NCBI RefSeq assembly: GCF_023715155.1
Contig: NZ_JAMBNQ010000001.1
Span: 1-64,000, forward strand
From: Neobacillus mesonae
GTDB taxonomy: Bacteria > Bacillota > Bacilli > Bacillales > Cytobacillaceae
Direction of reading: 5' to 3'
Length of the DNA stretch: 64,000 nt
A model generated the notes under the pieces. That model was not told the origin of the DNA and did no database searches. It saw nothing but the letters and a program-made list of their open reading frames with translations. The translations under genes and the position numbers were made by a program. Below, piece after piece: positions 56,269 through 63,879 of this stretch. Position 1 is the first letter of the stretch, and each line of letters opens with the position of its first letter.

Positions 56269-57231
56269 ATGAATAATGTGAATGAATTGCTTTCAATCAA
56301 ATATCCGATTGTCCAGGGCGGGATGGGAAATATCAGTAATGCCCAGCTTACTGCAGCTGTTTCAAACGCTGGCGGATTAGGGACAATTGGCAGTGGAACT
56401 ATGACTCCGGAACAAGTGGAATCTATTATTCTTGAAACAAAAGAAAAAACTGTACATCCTTTTGCTGTAAATATCCCTATCAATGTCAGTCCATACACAA
56501 AAGAAATCATCCAGCTTGTCATTAAACATAAAATTCCGGTTGTATCGTTATCTGCGGGAAATCCTTCCCCATATATAGAGCTTCTTCATGAACATAATAT
56601 CAAGGTCATTGTAATTGTAGCAGCAGTTAAACATGCTAGAAAGGCTGAGGAAGCAGGGGCAGATATCCTTGTCGCAGAAGGGTTTGAAGCAGCTGGAATT
56701 AATTCCAGTTTAGAACTTACTACTTTCACGCTTATACCGCAAATATGTAAACACGTATCGATTCCGGTACTCGCTGCAGGGGGAATAGGTGATGGCCGGG
56801 GATTAGCAGCTGCACTAATGTTAGGAGCCTCTGGAGTTCAGCTTGGGACTAGATTGATAGCCACAAAGGATGCTCCTTTTCATGAAGCCTATAAAAATAA
56901 ACTTCTTCAGGCAGATGATAATGAAACTGTTATTTTAGGTCGATCGGTTGGGCAAGTGCGTCGTGTATTGAAGTCTCCGTATGCAAAACAAATTATTGAT
57001 TTAGAGACTAATGGTTTGACACCTGAGCAATACAGTCAAATGACTTCAGAGGATTTTCATATTAATGGTGCAATACATGGAAATGATGAAAACGGTTTTA
57101 TGAATAGCGGACAGATTGCCGGTCTGATTGAGAATATTCCAACTGTAAAGGAATTGTTTGACGAAATGATGATTAAGGCCCAAAAAGTTATGGAAAATGG
57201 TCTGTATGATCTTTCTGGGACAACAGAATAA
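56269..57231 (+). CDS. Nitronate monooxygenase / FabK-like FMN protein
   Basis: A 320-residue FMN TIM-barrel protein of the 2-nitropropane dioxygenase family. PIVQGGMGNISNAQLTAAVS is at 14-33, AGGLGTIGSG near 36, VVAAVKHARKAEEAGAD near 120 with the catalytic region, and PVLAAGGIGDGRGLAAALML near 165 for phosphate binding, then GVQLGTRL. The catalytic His of true nitronate monooxygenases cannot be placed with certainty (SLAEGFEAAGINSS-type region lacks the GHxG motif), so an enoyl reductase-like role is as likely. AGGGGGAAG precedes the ATG. It is probably co-transcribed with the thioesterase that follows. Confidence 0.75.
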   Translation: MNNVNELLSIKYPIVQGGMGNISNAQLTAAVSNAGGLGTIGSGTMTPEQVESIILETKEKTVHPFAVNIPINVSPYTKEIIQLVIKHKIPVVSLSAGNPSPYIELLHEHNIKVIVIVAAVKHARKAEEAGADILVAEGFEAAGINSSLELTTFTLIPQICKHVSIPVLAAGGIGDGRGLAAALMLGASGVQLGTRLIATKDAPFHEAYKNKLLQADDNETVILGRSVGQVRRVLKSPYAKQIIDLETNGLTPEQYSQMTSEDFHINGAIHGNDENGFMNSGQIAGLIENIPTVKELFDEMMIKAQKVMENGLYDLSGTTE

Positions 57232-57249
57232 TTTTTAGGGGGATTGGAG

Positions 57250-57672
57250 ATGGGAAGTCCTAATACTGATTTTAATTTAATGGAAGTTGTTTCAAAAAAG
57301 ATCCAGCCTCCAAATTGTGATTTGACATTACAGATTGAGGTGACAGATGCTGATAATGGGAATGCAAAAGGGACCTGGAGAGTTGATGATCGGTTTCTGA
57401 ATGGTATTGGTATAACAATGGGAGGATTTGTGTCTTCTGCTGCTGATATTATGATGGCGTATGCTATTGCTTCCAAATTAGATAATGGAAAAACTTTTAC
57501 ATCCATCGATTTACATACAACATTTCATCGGCCAGTACTTCCAGGGGAAGTAACGGTTGAGGCGAAGGTCGAAAGAATGGGAAAGCGGACAGCCTATCTG
57601 ACCGCAGAATTAATTCAAAATGATAAGAAAACTGCCAGTGTGGTTTCATCAGTGATGATTCTTGACCGATAG
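57250..57672 (+). CDS. Hotdog-fold thioesterase, second in cluster
   Basis: A 140-residue PaaI/4HBT-like protein. The motif NGIGITMGGFVSSAADIMMAYA near 55 replaces the HGG turn of PaaI (His to Met), and SIDLHTTFHRPVLPGEVTVEA follows. AGGGGGA lies 7 nt before the ATG at 57250. It follows the FMN protein by 18 nt. The substrate is unknown; a CoA-recycling role for the paa pathway is plausible from the context. Confidence 0.78.
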   Translation: MGSPNTDFNLMEVVSKKIQPPNCDLTLQIEVTDADNGNAKGTWRVDDRFLNGIGITMGGFVSSAADIMMAYAIASKLDNGKTFTSIDLHTTFHRPVLPGEVTVEAKVERMGKRTAYLTAELIQNDKKTASVVSSVMILDR

Positions 57673-57680
57673 AAAGTGGA

Positions 57681-57718
57681 GGGAGAAGTTTACATCTCCC
57701 CCACTCTTTTTACGTTTT
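57681..57718. terminator. Terminator at the end of the paa cluster
   Basis: GGGAGAA-GTTTACA-TCTCCC followed by CCACTCTTTTT, between convergent genes. Confidence 0.75.
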
Positions 57719-57736
57719 CTCTTTCATTTAGTGAAA

Positions 57737-57904
57737 TCAATAAAATGATGCATACCACCACCATGCGCCGAAAATGACTAATAAGATAAACAGAACAATG
57801 ACAATCGCAATCCATATCCCGCCCCAGCCTCTTCGTCCTCCATATGGAGAATATCCGAATGATGATGGGTAGCCAAAGGAAGGATTAGGATAACCATTAG
57901 GCAT
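57737..57904 (-). CDS. Small membrane peptide, spore YjcZ/YhfM-like plan
   Basis: A 55-residue ORF. The N-terminal half is Gly/Pro/Ser/Tyr-rich (NGYPNPSFGYPSSFGYSPYG), like small Bacillus spore-associated peptides. The C-terminal half is one TM helix (WIAIVIVLFILLVIFGAWWW). AGAGGGGGC precedes the ATG. It is separated from the paa cluster by a terminator. Family recognition is by composition only. Confidence 0.65.
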   Translation of the reverse strand: MPNGYPNPSFGYPSSFGYSPYGGRRGWGGIWIAIVIVLFILLVIFGAWWWYASFY

Positions 57905-58059
57905 TAGGCAGCCCCCTCTCTTCGTTTGGTACTATATTATGTGGAATAATTTTTCTTTGAATAGGCTGATGCGGATACCGTGAATCAGATTATATCATTT
58001 GACACCAGATTTATACTGCGGTATAAGTGATGGATAAGGATTTACGGAGGTAACGGATA

Positions 58060-59022
58060 GTGAAGAAGGGTATATTTTTTTTCATATTTATATTATTAAT
58101 TGCCGCAGGCTGCTCAAATAATAATAAGGAGGATGCGAAAGCCGATAAGAAGAGCAATGTAACCGCTAAAATACCATATGAGATAAAGGAAGCCAAAACG
58201 GTTAAAGTCAGCCGTATTTTTGGAATCGGTTACCCTGGGAATGATCAAGGCCTTTATATTGCATCAAATAGCGGGTTGAAAATATATCGTAATGAAAAAT
58301 GGTTTGACACCACCACTAATCGCCATCAATATATGGGATTTCAGACGGTGAAATCTGGATTTTTATCCAGCGGGCGTCCGCAAAAAGGAACAGACTTTAA
58401 AAATCCTCTTGGTATTATAAAGAGTCAAGATAAAGGGAAAACCCTTGAAGAAATAGCATTTTACGGGAAGTCCAATTTTCATTTTATGGCTGCTGGGTAT
58501 TCAGAGAACGGTTTATATGTGATTAGTGAGGAACCAACTGATCAATTAGCTCTTGGTGTGAATTATTCAAAAGATAAGGGGAAAAGCTGGGAAAAAAGTG
58601 AACTTAAAGGGTTTAAGGCCGATTCTTTAGGAATGATGGCAGTGAATCCTAACAATGGAAATACATTAGCAATGGCAACCAGAACAGGTATATATTATTC
58701 TAATGACAATGGAAATACAATGGCGCTTGTAACGGATCCATTTATGGTAACAGCCTTAACATTTATGGGTGATTCAATCCTTTTTTCAAGTGTTGAAAAT
58801 GACCAGATTATGTTAAAAACGTTAAATCCTTCAGCAGGCAGGCAATCAGTCATCAAAATTCCATTTCTTGATTATGATAATCCAATTACATACTTGGCGG
58901 TTAACCCAAAGAATCATAAACAATTGGCATTTACGACTTATAAAAATGATGTCTATGAAACAGCAGATGGCGGGAATCAATGGGTAAATGTACTGGAGGA
59001 TGGTAAAAAGGAGCAGGATTAG
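58060..59022 (+). CDS. BNR/Asp-box repeat lipoprotein (F510_1955 type)
   Basis: A 320-residue exported lipoprotein. The signal peptide ends in the lipobox LIAAGC with the lipidated Cys at residue 18. The rest is a beta-propeller with repeated Asp-box turns of the S-x-D-x-G-x-x-W type: SQDKGKTL (near 128), SKDKGKSW (near 170), SNDNGNTM (near 223) and TADGGNQW (near 306). Such proteins are often labelled glycosyl hydrolases; no catalytic acid set is obvious, so a binding role is as likely. GGAGG precedes the GTG start by 12 nt. It is convergent with the sigK fragment. Confidence 0.85.
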   Translation: MKKGIFFFIFILLIAAGCSNNNKEDAKADKKSNVTAKIPYEIKEAKTVKVSRIFGIGYPGNDQGLYIASNSGLKIYRNEKWFDTTTNRHQYMGFQTVKSGFLSSGRPQKGTDFKNPLGIIKSQDKGKTLEEIAFYGKSNFHFMAAGYSENGLYVISEEPTDQLALGVNYSKDKGKSWEKSELKGFKADSLGMMAVNPNNGNTLAMATRTGIYYSNDNGNTMALVTDPFMVTALTFMGDSILFSSVENDQIMLKTLNPSAGRQSVIKIPFLDYDNPITYLAVNPKNHKQLAFTTYKNDVYETADGGNQWVNVLEDGKKEQD

Positions 59023-59036
59023 TCCCGCTCCTTTTG
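59008..59036. terminator. Bidirectional terminator
   Basis: AAAAGGAGCAGGA...TCCCGCTCCTTTT, shared by the lipoprotein gene and the leftward sigK fragment. Confidence 0.8.
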
Positions 59037-59046
59037 TATAAAGATA

Positions 59047-59427
59047 TTAATTTTTCTTTTTACGTTCTTTTTCAGCACGGTAAAATTCATGGAACATTTT
59101 CATCAGGGCCCGCTTTTCAATTCTTGAAACATAACTTCTAGAAATTCCAAGCTCTTTGGCAATCTCCCGCTGTGTTTTTTCCTTCTGCAGATCAAGACCA
59201 AAACGGCCGATGATTACCTCTTTTTCACGTTCATCTAAAACCTCAATATATTTTTTTATCTTTTCTAGCTCCATATTCAACTGAATCGTATCAATCACAT
59301 CTTCGGATTCTGATTTTAATACGTCAATTAATGAAATTTCATTCCCCTCTTTATCCTGTCCAATTGGGTCATGCAGGGAAACATCTTTTTTTGTCTTTTT
59401 TAATGCCCTTAAATGCATCAAAATTTC
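59047..59427 (-). pseudogene. sigK: sigK 3' half (sigma-K, SpoIIIC part), interrupted
   Basis: C-terminal 126 residues of the late mother-cell sigma factor sigma-[21 protein letters not shown] starts the conserved part and the region 4 HTH is [20 protein letters not shown]. Homology ends at about 59427: intact SigK, as I recall it, reads ...ARCIENEILMHL, while here [10 protein letters not shown] is followed upstream by unrelated sequence. The ORF is open to 59490, but that part is element DNA with no ribosome site. Regions 1-2 (the SpoIVCB part) are not in the window. The break coincides with the skin insertion point of B. subtilis, so this is likely a gene rejoined by excision during sporulation rather than a dead gene. 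Confidence 0.9.
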
Positions 59428-59907
59428 GATTCTAATGTCAAATGTGTGCATAGTCAAGGACAAGTTTTTCGAAGTTATGCCAATTAACATTACAAAATTG
59501 TTACAGAAATATTAAATTTGTGTTAAATCGCATTTGTGACGCTTGTCAAGGGATTTTGCGGTTGAATTACGAAGTAGAAGTCGCTTAGATAACGTTAGTA
59601 TTTCGTTAGTTTCAACGAAACTTCGATACAATACTTCGCTTGATAGTAACCATTCTTTCGGAACTAAAAATCAAGTTCCTCAAGAACGGTGCAAGCAAAG
59701 CTTGCTTAACTTTGGAACATAAGTGACAAAGTTAATTAGATAACGACAAAGATATTCGCAATATAGATTCGATAATATTGTCGCAAATTACGAAGTAAAC
59801 GTTAATACGTAATAGATGTCAAAGAAGATTAAACGAAAATACATAAAATTAATCCTTGCCGTTTCCGTATGCGGCATTGACATACAATCGGTTATTCCTC
59901 CGAGAAA

Positions 59908-59953
59908 ATGCGATTGGTTGCGAGCTTTTTACCGTAACCGTCGCATTTTTTTA
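59908..59953 (+). terminator. Terminator-like hairpin in the element
   Basis: AATGCGA..GGTT pairs with AACC.TCGCATT, followed by seven T. Confidence 0.7.
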
Positions 59954-60030
59954 TACATTTTTATATTGTTTTTTACGAATTTAGTCCAATTGTAACTTAC
60001 AAGGGACGATTTAAAACAATTGATAATTAG

Positions 60031-60066
60031 AAGCGGGTTCTTTAACGGGGGAATCCGCTTTTTTAC
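60031..60066 (+). terminator. Second terminator-like hairpin
   Basis: AAGCGGGTTC...GAATCCGCTT followed by a T run, 140 nt before the XRE gene. No coding gene precedes it, suggesting a short RNA or a terminated leader. Confidence 0.65.
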
Positions 60067-60206
60067 AACTGAATATTGGTTGCCGACCCAAGTTCGATTT
60101 GACCTATCGAAGCAGCGTGCAGTAGTGCGGTTGCCCGTCTTATTGGCGGGACATTTCTTTTTGGTCAAGAACTTGTTTTTTACTAATTTAAAAGGAGGTT
60201 GAACGT

Positions 60207-60434
60207 ATGGAAGGATTTGTTGTCAAAGCATTGCGGACGAATCTTGGACTGAATCAAGGCGATTTTGCCCGTGAAGTTGGCGTATCTCAACAAATGATTT
60301 CGCTAATTGAATCCGGCAAAATGCCAATCTCCGAACGACTTAAACAACGAATTATTTACCGATTCAACGTTAAGCCAGAAGAAATTGAAGCAATTCGCAA
60401 TTTGAAAATCATGCGTAGGTTTGAAAGTGAATGA
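60207..60434 (+). CDS. XRE-family small DNA-binding protein
   Basis: A 75-residue Cro/CI-type helix-turn-helix protein. The HTH is NQGDFAREVGVSQQMISLIE at about residues 16-35, followed by SGKMPISERLKQRI. AAAAGGAGGTTGAACGT precedes the ATG. It heads the rightward gene run of the element and is a likely regulator of it. No antirepressor or opposed repressor gene is visible. Confidence 0.85.
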   Translation: MEGFVVKALRTNLGLNQGDFAREVGVSQQMISLIESGKMPISERLKQRIIYRFNVKPEEIEAIRNLKIMRRFESE

Positions 60435-60496
60435 AAAAATCTAATTGAAAATTCAAACGCAACATTGTGTTGCGGTAAAAAGGGGGGAGTTGATTT

Positions 60497-61093
60497 ATGT
60501 CAAAGCAACAATTGGAAGCGGTCAAGTCTAAAATTCAAGAATTGGAAAACAAGCAAGACGAATTGACGAATCAGGTAATTGAATTGACGCAAGCAATCGA
60601 AGATTCAACCGAACAATTACTTTTAGGGATTGTTTCTGAATCCGACGTTGAACAAGCAAAGGTATTGTTGAACGAAAAGAAATCTGAACTTGCCGAAACA
60701 ACCGAACTTCTTCAACGTGCCTATGCAGTCCGTAAAAAATTAGCGGTTGAAAAGTTTGTTCCATTCGCAAAAGAACATCGTGAAAAACAGTTGAAGGAAA
60801 TTCAATCCCGATATGATAATAAGGTCGAATCCGTGATTGCAGCAAGAAATGAATTATTGAAGCAATTAGCCGAACTTGGTCAAATTAAGAACGAAATCGG
60901 GAATGTAAATCAAGAATACAACAAAACGCTGTTTGACTTAGGGATTCCTACCGAAAAGTATGGTCGAACTATTAATGAACGAAAAGTCTATTCACCAAAG
61001 GATTATACTCCCGAAGAATTTTGTCTTGGATTAAAGACTGAAACACAAGAAAAAACGTATTCCAGCGGTCGTGTTCCCGTTTGGGTGAAGTAA
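60497..61093 (+). CDS. Coiled-coil protein of the element
   Basis: A 198-residue soluble protein. Residues 1-65 and 95-150 are strongly helical with heptad-like spacing of Leu/Ile and many Glu/Gln/Lys (KIQELENKQDELTNQVIELT). A short non-helical C terminus ends VPVWVK. AAAGGGGGGAG precedes the ATG. It may be a phage head-tail, scaffold-like or helper protein. I do not recognise the family. Confidence 0.7.
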   Translation: MSKQQLEAVKSKIQELENKQDELTNQVIELTQAIEDSTEQLLLGIVSESDVEQAKVLLNEKKSELAETTELLQRAYAVRKKLAVEKFVPFAKEHREKQLKEIQSRYDNKVESVIAARNELLKQLAELGQIKNEIGNVNQEYNKTLFDLGIPTEKYGRTINERKVYSPKDYTPEEFCLGLKTETQEKTYSSGRVPVWVK

Positions 61094-61095
61094 TT

Positions 61096-61182
61096 ATGAA
61101 TGTTCTTGCAATGATTCATTTCTTGATTGCAGTTTGGTCATTGGTCATAATTGAAAAACATTTTGGTGGGGTATCGGAATGA
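61096..61182 (+). CDS. Tiny membrane ORF (28 codons), coupled
   Basis: It starts 2 nt after the coiled-coil gene and is one TM helix (LAMIHFLIAVWSLVIIE). It overlaps the next ORF by ATGA at its end. Translational coupling is its only support. Confidence 0.45.
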   Translation: MNVLAMIHFLIAVWSLVIIEKHFGGVSE

Positions 61183-61250
61183 CGGCACTCGAAATGTTAG
61201 TGAAACAGACGGAATATGAAGTAAAAACGCTTGATATATTCTTCGTATGA
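61179..61250 (+). CDS. Tiny ORF (23 codons), possibly the front half of a frameshifted gene
   Basis: Starts by ATGA overlap at 61179 and stops by ATGA overlap at 61250. The helical product TALEMLVKQTEYEVKTLDI could be continued by the next frame, where the upstream codons read L-R before MKREGKSLEDIA. A single-base shift near 61230-61245 would join both into a 65-70 residue protein. Confidence 0.4.
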   Translation: MTALEMLVKQTEYEVKTLDIFFV

Positions 61251-61384
61251 AACGTGAAGGCAAGTCGCTTGAAGATATTGCGAAAGAAGTTGGCGTATCT
61301 ACAACCGAAGTCCGTATCGCACGACCAAAGGGATTGGAACGGGCAAAGGAACGTCTTGAACGATATAAAAGGGGGTTAAATTAA
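61247..61384 (+). CDS. Small HTH protein of the element
   Basis: A 45-residue product. KREGKSLEDIAKEVGVSTTE forms a helix-turn-helix of the sigma region 4/resolvase type, followed by a basic helix (GLERAKERLERYKRG). The start overlaps the preceding stop. It lacks a full DNA-binding domain, so it may be the back half of a frameshifted gene or a mini-regulator. Confidence 0.55.
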   Translation: MKREGKSLEDIAKEVGVSTTEVRIARPKGLERAKERLERYKRGLN

Positions 61385-61385
61385 T

Positions 61386-61649
61386 ATGGCATATTCACAA
61401 CGTAAAGCATTAGAAGATATTGCGAAAGGTTATGCGGAAAGTCCGAAGTCAAAAAAGATTGTCAAAGAAGCAAAGGAAAATGTAAAGCATAACGTCGAGC
61501 AAATTGAGTATTGGCGTAAATTGCTTAATGAAGGACACAATCTTCCACCAATTTGTTTAATTGCAATCGGAATGCACGACGAGCAGATCCGCCAACAAAA
61601 GGAACGTGAAAAAAGTGGAGAATTAACGACAATCGAATTAAAGAAGTAA
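61386..61649 (+). CDS. Hypothetical protein of the element
   Basis: An 87-residue, highly charged helical protein (KKIVKEAKENVKHNVEQIEY, MHDEQIRQQKEREKSGEL). AAAAGGGGG lies 8 nt upstream, inside the preceding ORF. It is the last gene before a terminator. No family recognised. Confidence 0.65.
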   Translation: MAYSQRKALEDIAKGYAESPKSKKIVKEAKENVKHNVEQIEYWRKLLNEGHNLPPICLIAIGMHDEQIRQQKEREKSGELTTIELKK

Positions 61650-61677
61650 GGACGTCCTTCGGGGCGTCTTTTTGAAT
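61650..61677 (+). terminator. Terminator in the element
   Basis: GGACG-TCCTTCGGGG-CGTC followed by TTTTTG. Confidence 0.75.
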
Positions 61678-61725
61678 GGTCAAAATGAACACACCAAAAC
61701 GAACGTGGGATAGGAGGTCATCAAT

Positions 61726-62370
61726 ATGTTTGTTGAAGCTGATGGAAATATTAGATTTGAACCAATAAATGAAAATGAGTTCAAATTGTTGAATTATATT
61801 AAGAGAAAGAACGGTTTGCACGGTTGTCGCCGATTCAATGACTTCAAGTTCAACGACGACGGAAGTGTCACAATCTTCTTGAAGGACGGGCGGGAAACAC
61901 TAATTTCGAAGCATAGATTGTCGGAAGTATTGCAGAAAGGAAAAGTCGCCGCTTTCTTAGGGAACAATGGAATTTACGCAAATATCGCCGTTGGGAAAGG
62001 AATTCGAAGAAAGGAACAATTGCATAGATTCATCATGCGTCAGGAACTTGCCAAATACAACGGATTTTTCGAAGAAACGGGAATGTCAATTCAAGTCAAT
62101 CATAAAAACGAACAAACTCTTGATAATCGGGACGAAAACCTTGAAGTGGTTACCGACCGTGAGAATTGTTTGAAATATAAATTGAACCATGCAAAAGGAT
62201 TTACGAAGACGTCAAGCGGTAAATACCAGGTTGGAGTTTGTGGAAAGCATATCGGGACGTTTGAAACAGAATCAGAAGCCCGTGCAGCATACGTCAAAGC
62301 GGTCAAGGCGGAATTAAAGCGATTGGAACAAATACGAATGAGTTGGTTGAAGTCGAAAGGACAAGTATAG
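61726..62370 (+). CDS. HNH endonuclease with AP2-like C terminus
   Basis: A 214-residue phage-type homing-endonuclease-like protein. The core KEQLHRFIMRQEL (near 97) and IQVNHKNEQTLDNRDENLEV (near 125) give the H-N-N residues of the HNH_3 motif. The tail FTKTSSGKYQVGVCGKHIG plus GTFETESEARAAY (about 165-200) is AP2/ERF-like and binds DNA. AGGAGGTCATCAAT precedes the ATG. Free-standing HNH genes of this kind are typical of prophages. Confidence 0.85.
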   Translation: MFVEADGNIRFEPINENEFKLLNYIKRKNGLHGCRRFNDFKFNDDGSVTIFLKDGRETLISKHRLSEVLQKGKVAAFLGNNGIYANIAVGKGIRRKEQLHRFIMRQELAKYNGFFEETGMSIQVNHKNEQTLDNRDENLEVVTDRENCLKYKLNHAKGFTKTSSGKYQVGVCGKHIGTFETESEARAAYVKAVKAELKRLEQIRMSWLKSKGQV

Positions 62371-62379
62371 GTCAAACTT

Positions 62380-62409
62380 GGGAACGCCTAAGAAATTGCG
62401 TTCCCTATT
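62380..62409. terminator. Hairpin after the HNH gene
   Basis: GGGAACGC...GCGTTCCC, 8-bp stem followed by TATTA; weak tail. Confidence 0.6.
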
Positions 62410-62426
62410 ACATATGTAAGGGGCGA

Positions 62427-62618
62427 TTAGCTTTGTCCTTTCATTTGTTGTTTTAAAGCAAGATATAAAATGGTGGAATGAATCGCAGAAATTATAAAAC
62501 CTGTAATTGCTTGAAAAGAAGTGATCTTTACTAATGTCCGACGTGTTGCAATTTGATTCGAAATTAGTACGGTAATTGTTGCGAATATAGCGATTAGAAT
62601 ATTAAACAATATTTTCAC
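62427..62618 (-). CDS. Small two-helix membrane protein of the element
   Basis: A 63-residue protein with two hydrophobic helices (about 2-22 and 36-56). The start is GTG with GGAGGAAGAATA upstream, a good site. It is the only leftward gene in this end of the element. Size and topology would fit a holin-like, toxin or superinfection protein; none can be chosen. Confidence 0.65.
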   Translation of the reverse strand: MKILFNILIAIFATITVLISNQIATRRTLVKITSFQAITGFIISAIHSTILYLALKQQMKGQS

Positions 62619-63494
62619 TATTCTTCCTCCAAACTATCAATCATTTGTGATTAATATCCTCATTCACTAAAATTAATATTCCATCATTAAAAAAATCATA
62701 AAATAGCCGCAAGCCTGTCGTTATATGTCCGATTATAGAAATACCACTTTAGTTCTTTATTGCGATAAAGCGTTGATACGCAAGGGATTGAACCGCTTTT
62801 CGCTATGTCACACGAATACCAAAAGTGACATTCCATTCAATACAACGTGAACCGAACGAAAGGGATTGATTCCATCGTAAACATTGCTTTATGCGTTCCG
62901 AAATGTCCGAAATTTTCACGGGAAGGAATCGGCAAAATACATTCAGTCGTAAGGGATTCAGCCGTTTTTGTAATGATACAAGTGGACATTTTCGCATTAT
63001 ACGACGAAAGTGAAAAATACATTTTTGATATACGACGAATCTAAATCGACCAACCCTTTGTTTATAGGGATTTGTTGAAAACGTCAAAATACGATTGGTC
63101 GTGTAATCTATATTATATGACGAATAGCAATAGGTTTGTCCATAAGATAGTAATTGTAATGACGTGTTGTCTTCCGTATGTTTATACAACGATTGCTATA
63201 TCTTTGCAAGACCATACATAAGCCTTATGGTCAACGAAATTTAATCCCAAGACAATAACTATTCGGAATGAATTCAATCGCTTTACACACAAGCACAGAA
63301 AGAAATGGACGGAATATTCGACCCCACCCAAGGGGGGACGGGGGGTCTTTTTGGCGGAGGAAGACGCTTTCAGAATATACACAACAATTTTGAAATATCG
63401 GGTCACTACACGTCACGGAACGTCCTTCAAACGAGCGACCAATCGTAGAGGGGATATGTTATAATATTACAAAAATATGAAAGGGGAGTCCATT
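62619..63494. other. Long non-coding stretch with short repeats
   Basis: No ORF with a ribosome site over 0.87 kb. AAGGGATT recurs at 62782, 62860 and 62951 (and at 59548 near the other end of the region). TACGATTGGTCG (63090-63101) has a perfect inverted copy at 63436-63447, and ATACGACGAA is repeated near 62999 and 63030. It may be a replication/partition site, recombination arms or a decayed gene. Confidence 0.6.
63320..63352 (+). terminator. G-rich terminator-like hairpin
   Basis: GACCCC...GGGGTC with an unusual GGGGGGACGGGGGG run, followed by TTTTT. No clear gene precedes it, so it may end a non-coding transcript. Confidence 0.5.
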
Positions 63495-63740
63495 ATGCCA
63501 AAGAACGAATATCTAAATGGAAGAAAAACGGTTGGAAAGGAAGAAATCCAACCCGCAATAATTGAGTTCATGCGGCAGAAAGGCGAAGGTGTGGAAGTAT
63601 CACACGAAGAAATTTCCGATTACATATATGAGAAATTCGGCATCCGATTTGGTGAGATCAATCACGTTATGTGGGCTTTAAGAAAGGACGACAAAAGGGT
63701 CGTCAAGGGGAAACGGGGTTATTCGAAATTAGTTGAATAA
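63495..63740 (+). CDS. Small winged-helix-like hypothetical protein
   Basis: An 81-residue protein with a helix-rich fold resembling a winged helix (KEEIQPAIIEFMRQKGEGV, SHEEISDYIYEKFGIRFGEI, NHVMWALRKDDKRVVKGKRG). GAAAGGGGAG lies about 8 nt before the ATG at 63495, preferred over an in-frame start at 63477. A TATAAT-like ATAATATTAC phrase lies upstream. DNA binding is suggested, not shown. Confidence 0.65.
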   Translation: MPKNEYLNGRKTVGKEEIQPAIIEFMRQKGEGVEVSHEEISDYIYEKFGIRFGEINHVMWALRKDDKRVVKGKRGYSKLVE

Positions 63741-63879
63741 CCGTAGGAAAGCGTCTAAGTAGAGTTAATTTACAAGATTAGAAAATTCTTCAACAAACGT
63801 TGCAGGTTTGTTCAAGAGTAATTATTTTCATTATTATGGTAAAGTGTTTATATAATTAGAAACTAAGGAGGGATAAGGA

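Larger units (their letters stand above)
59491..60206. other. Non-coding repeat-bearing end of the element
   Basis: No credible gene for 0.7 kb. AATTACGAAGTA occurs at 59565-59576 and again at 59786-59797; TTAGATAACG occurs at 59585 and 59738. Hairpins TTTCGTT/AACGAAA (59601-59620) and GCAAGC-AAA-GCTTGC (59692-59706) are present. This may be the recombination-site arm, an early-promoter region or decayed DNA. Confidence 0.6.

Noticed and set aside
59428..59490. Extra N-terminal residues of the sigK fragment as a true start
   Set aside because: They come from element DNA, match nothing in sigma-K and have no ribosome site.
62803..63189. Leftward 128-codon ORF in the element
   Set aside because: No ribosome site, composition unlike the real genes nearby, and it crosses the repeated words; probably chance.
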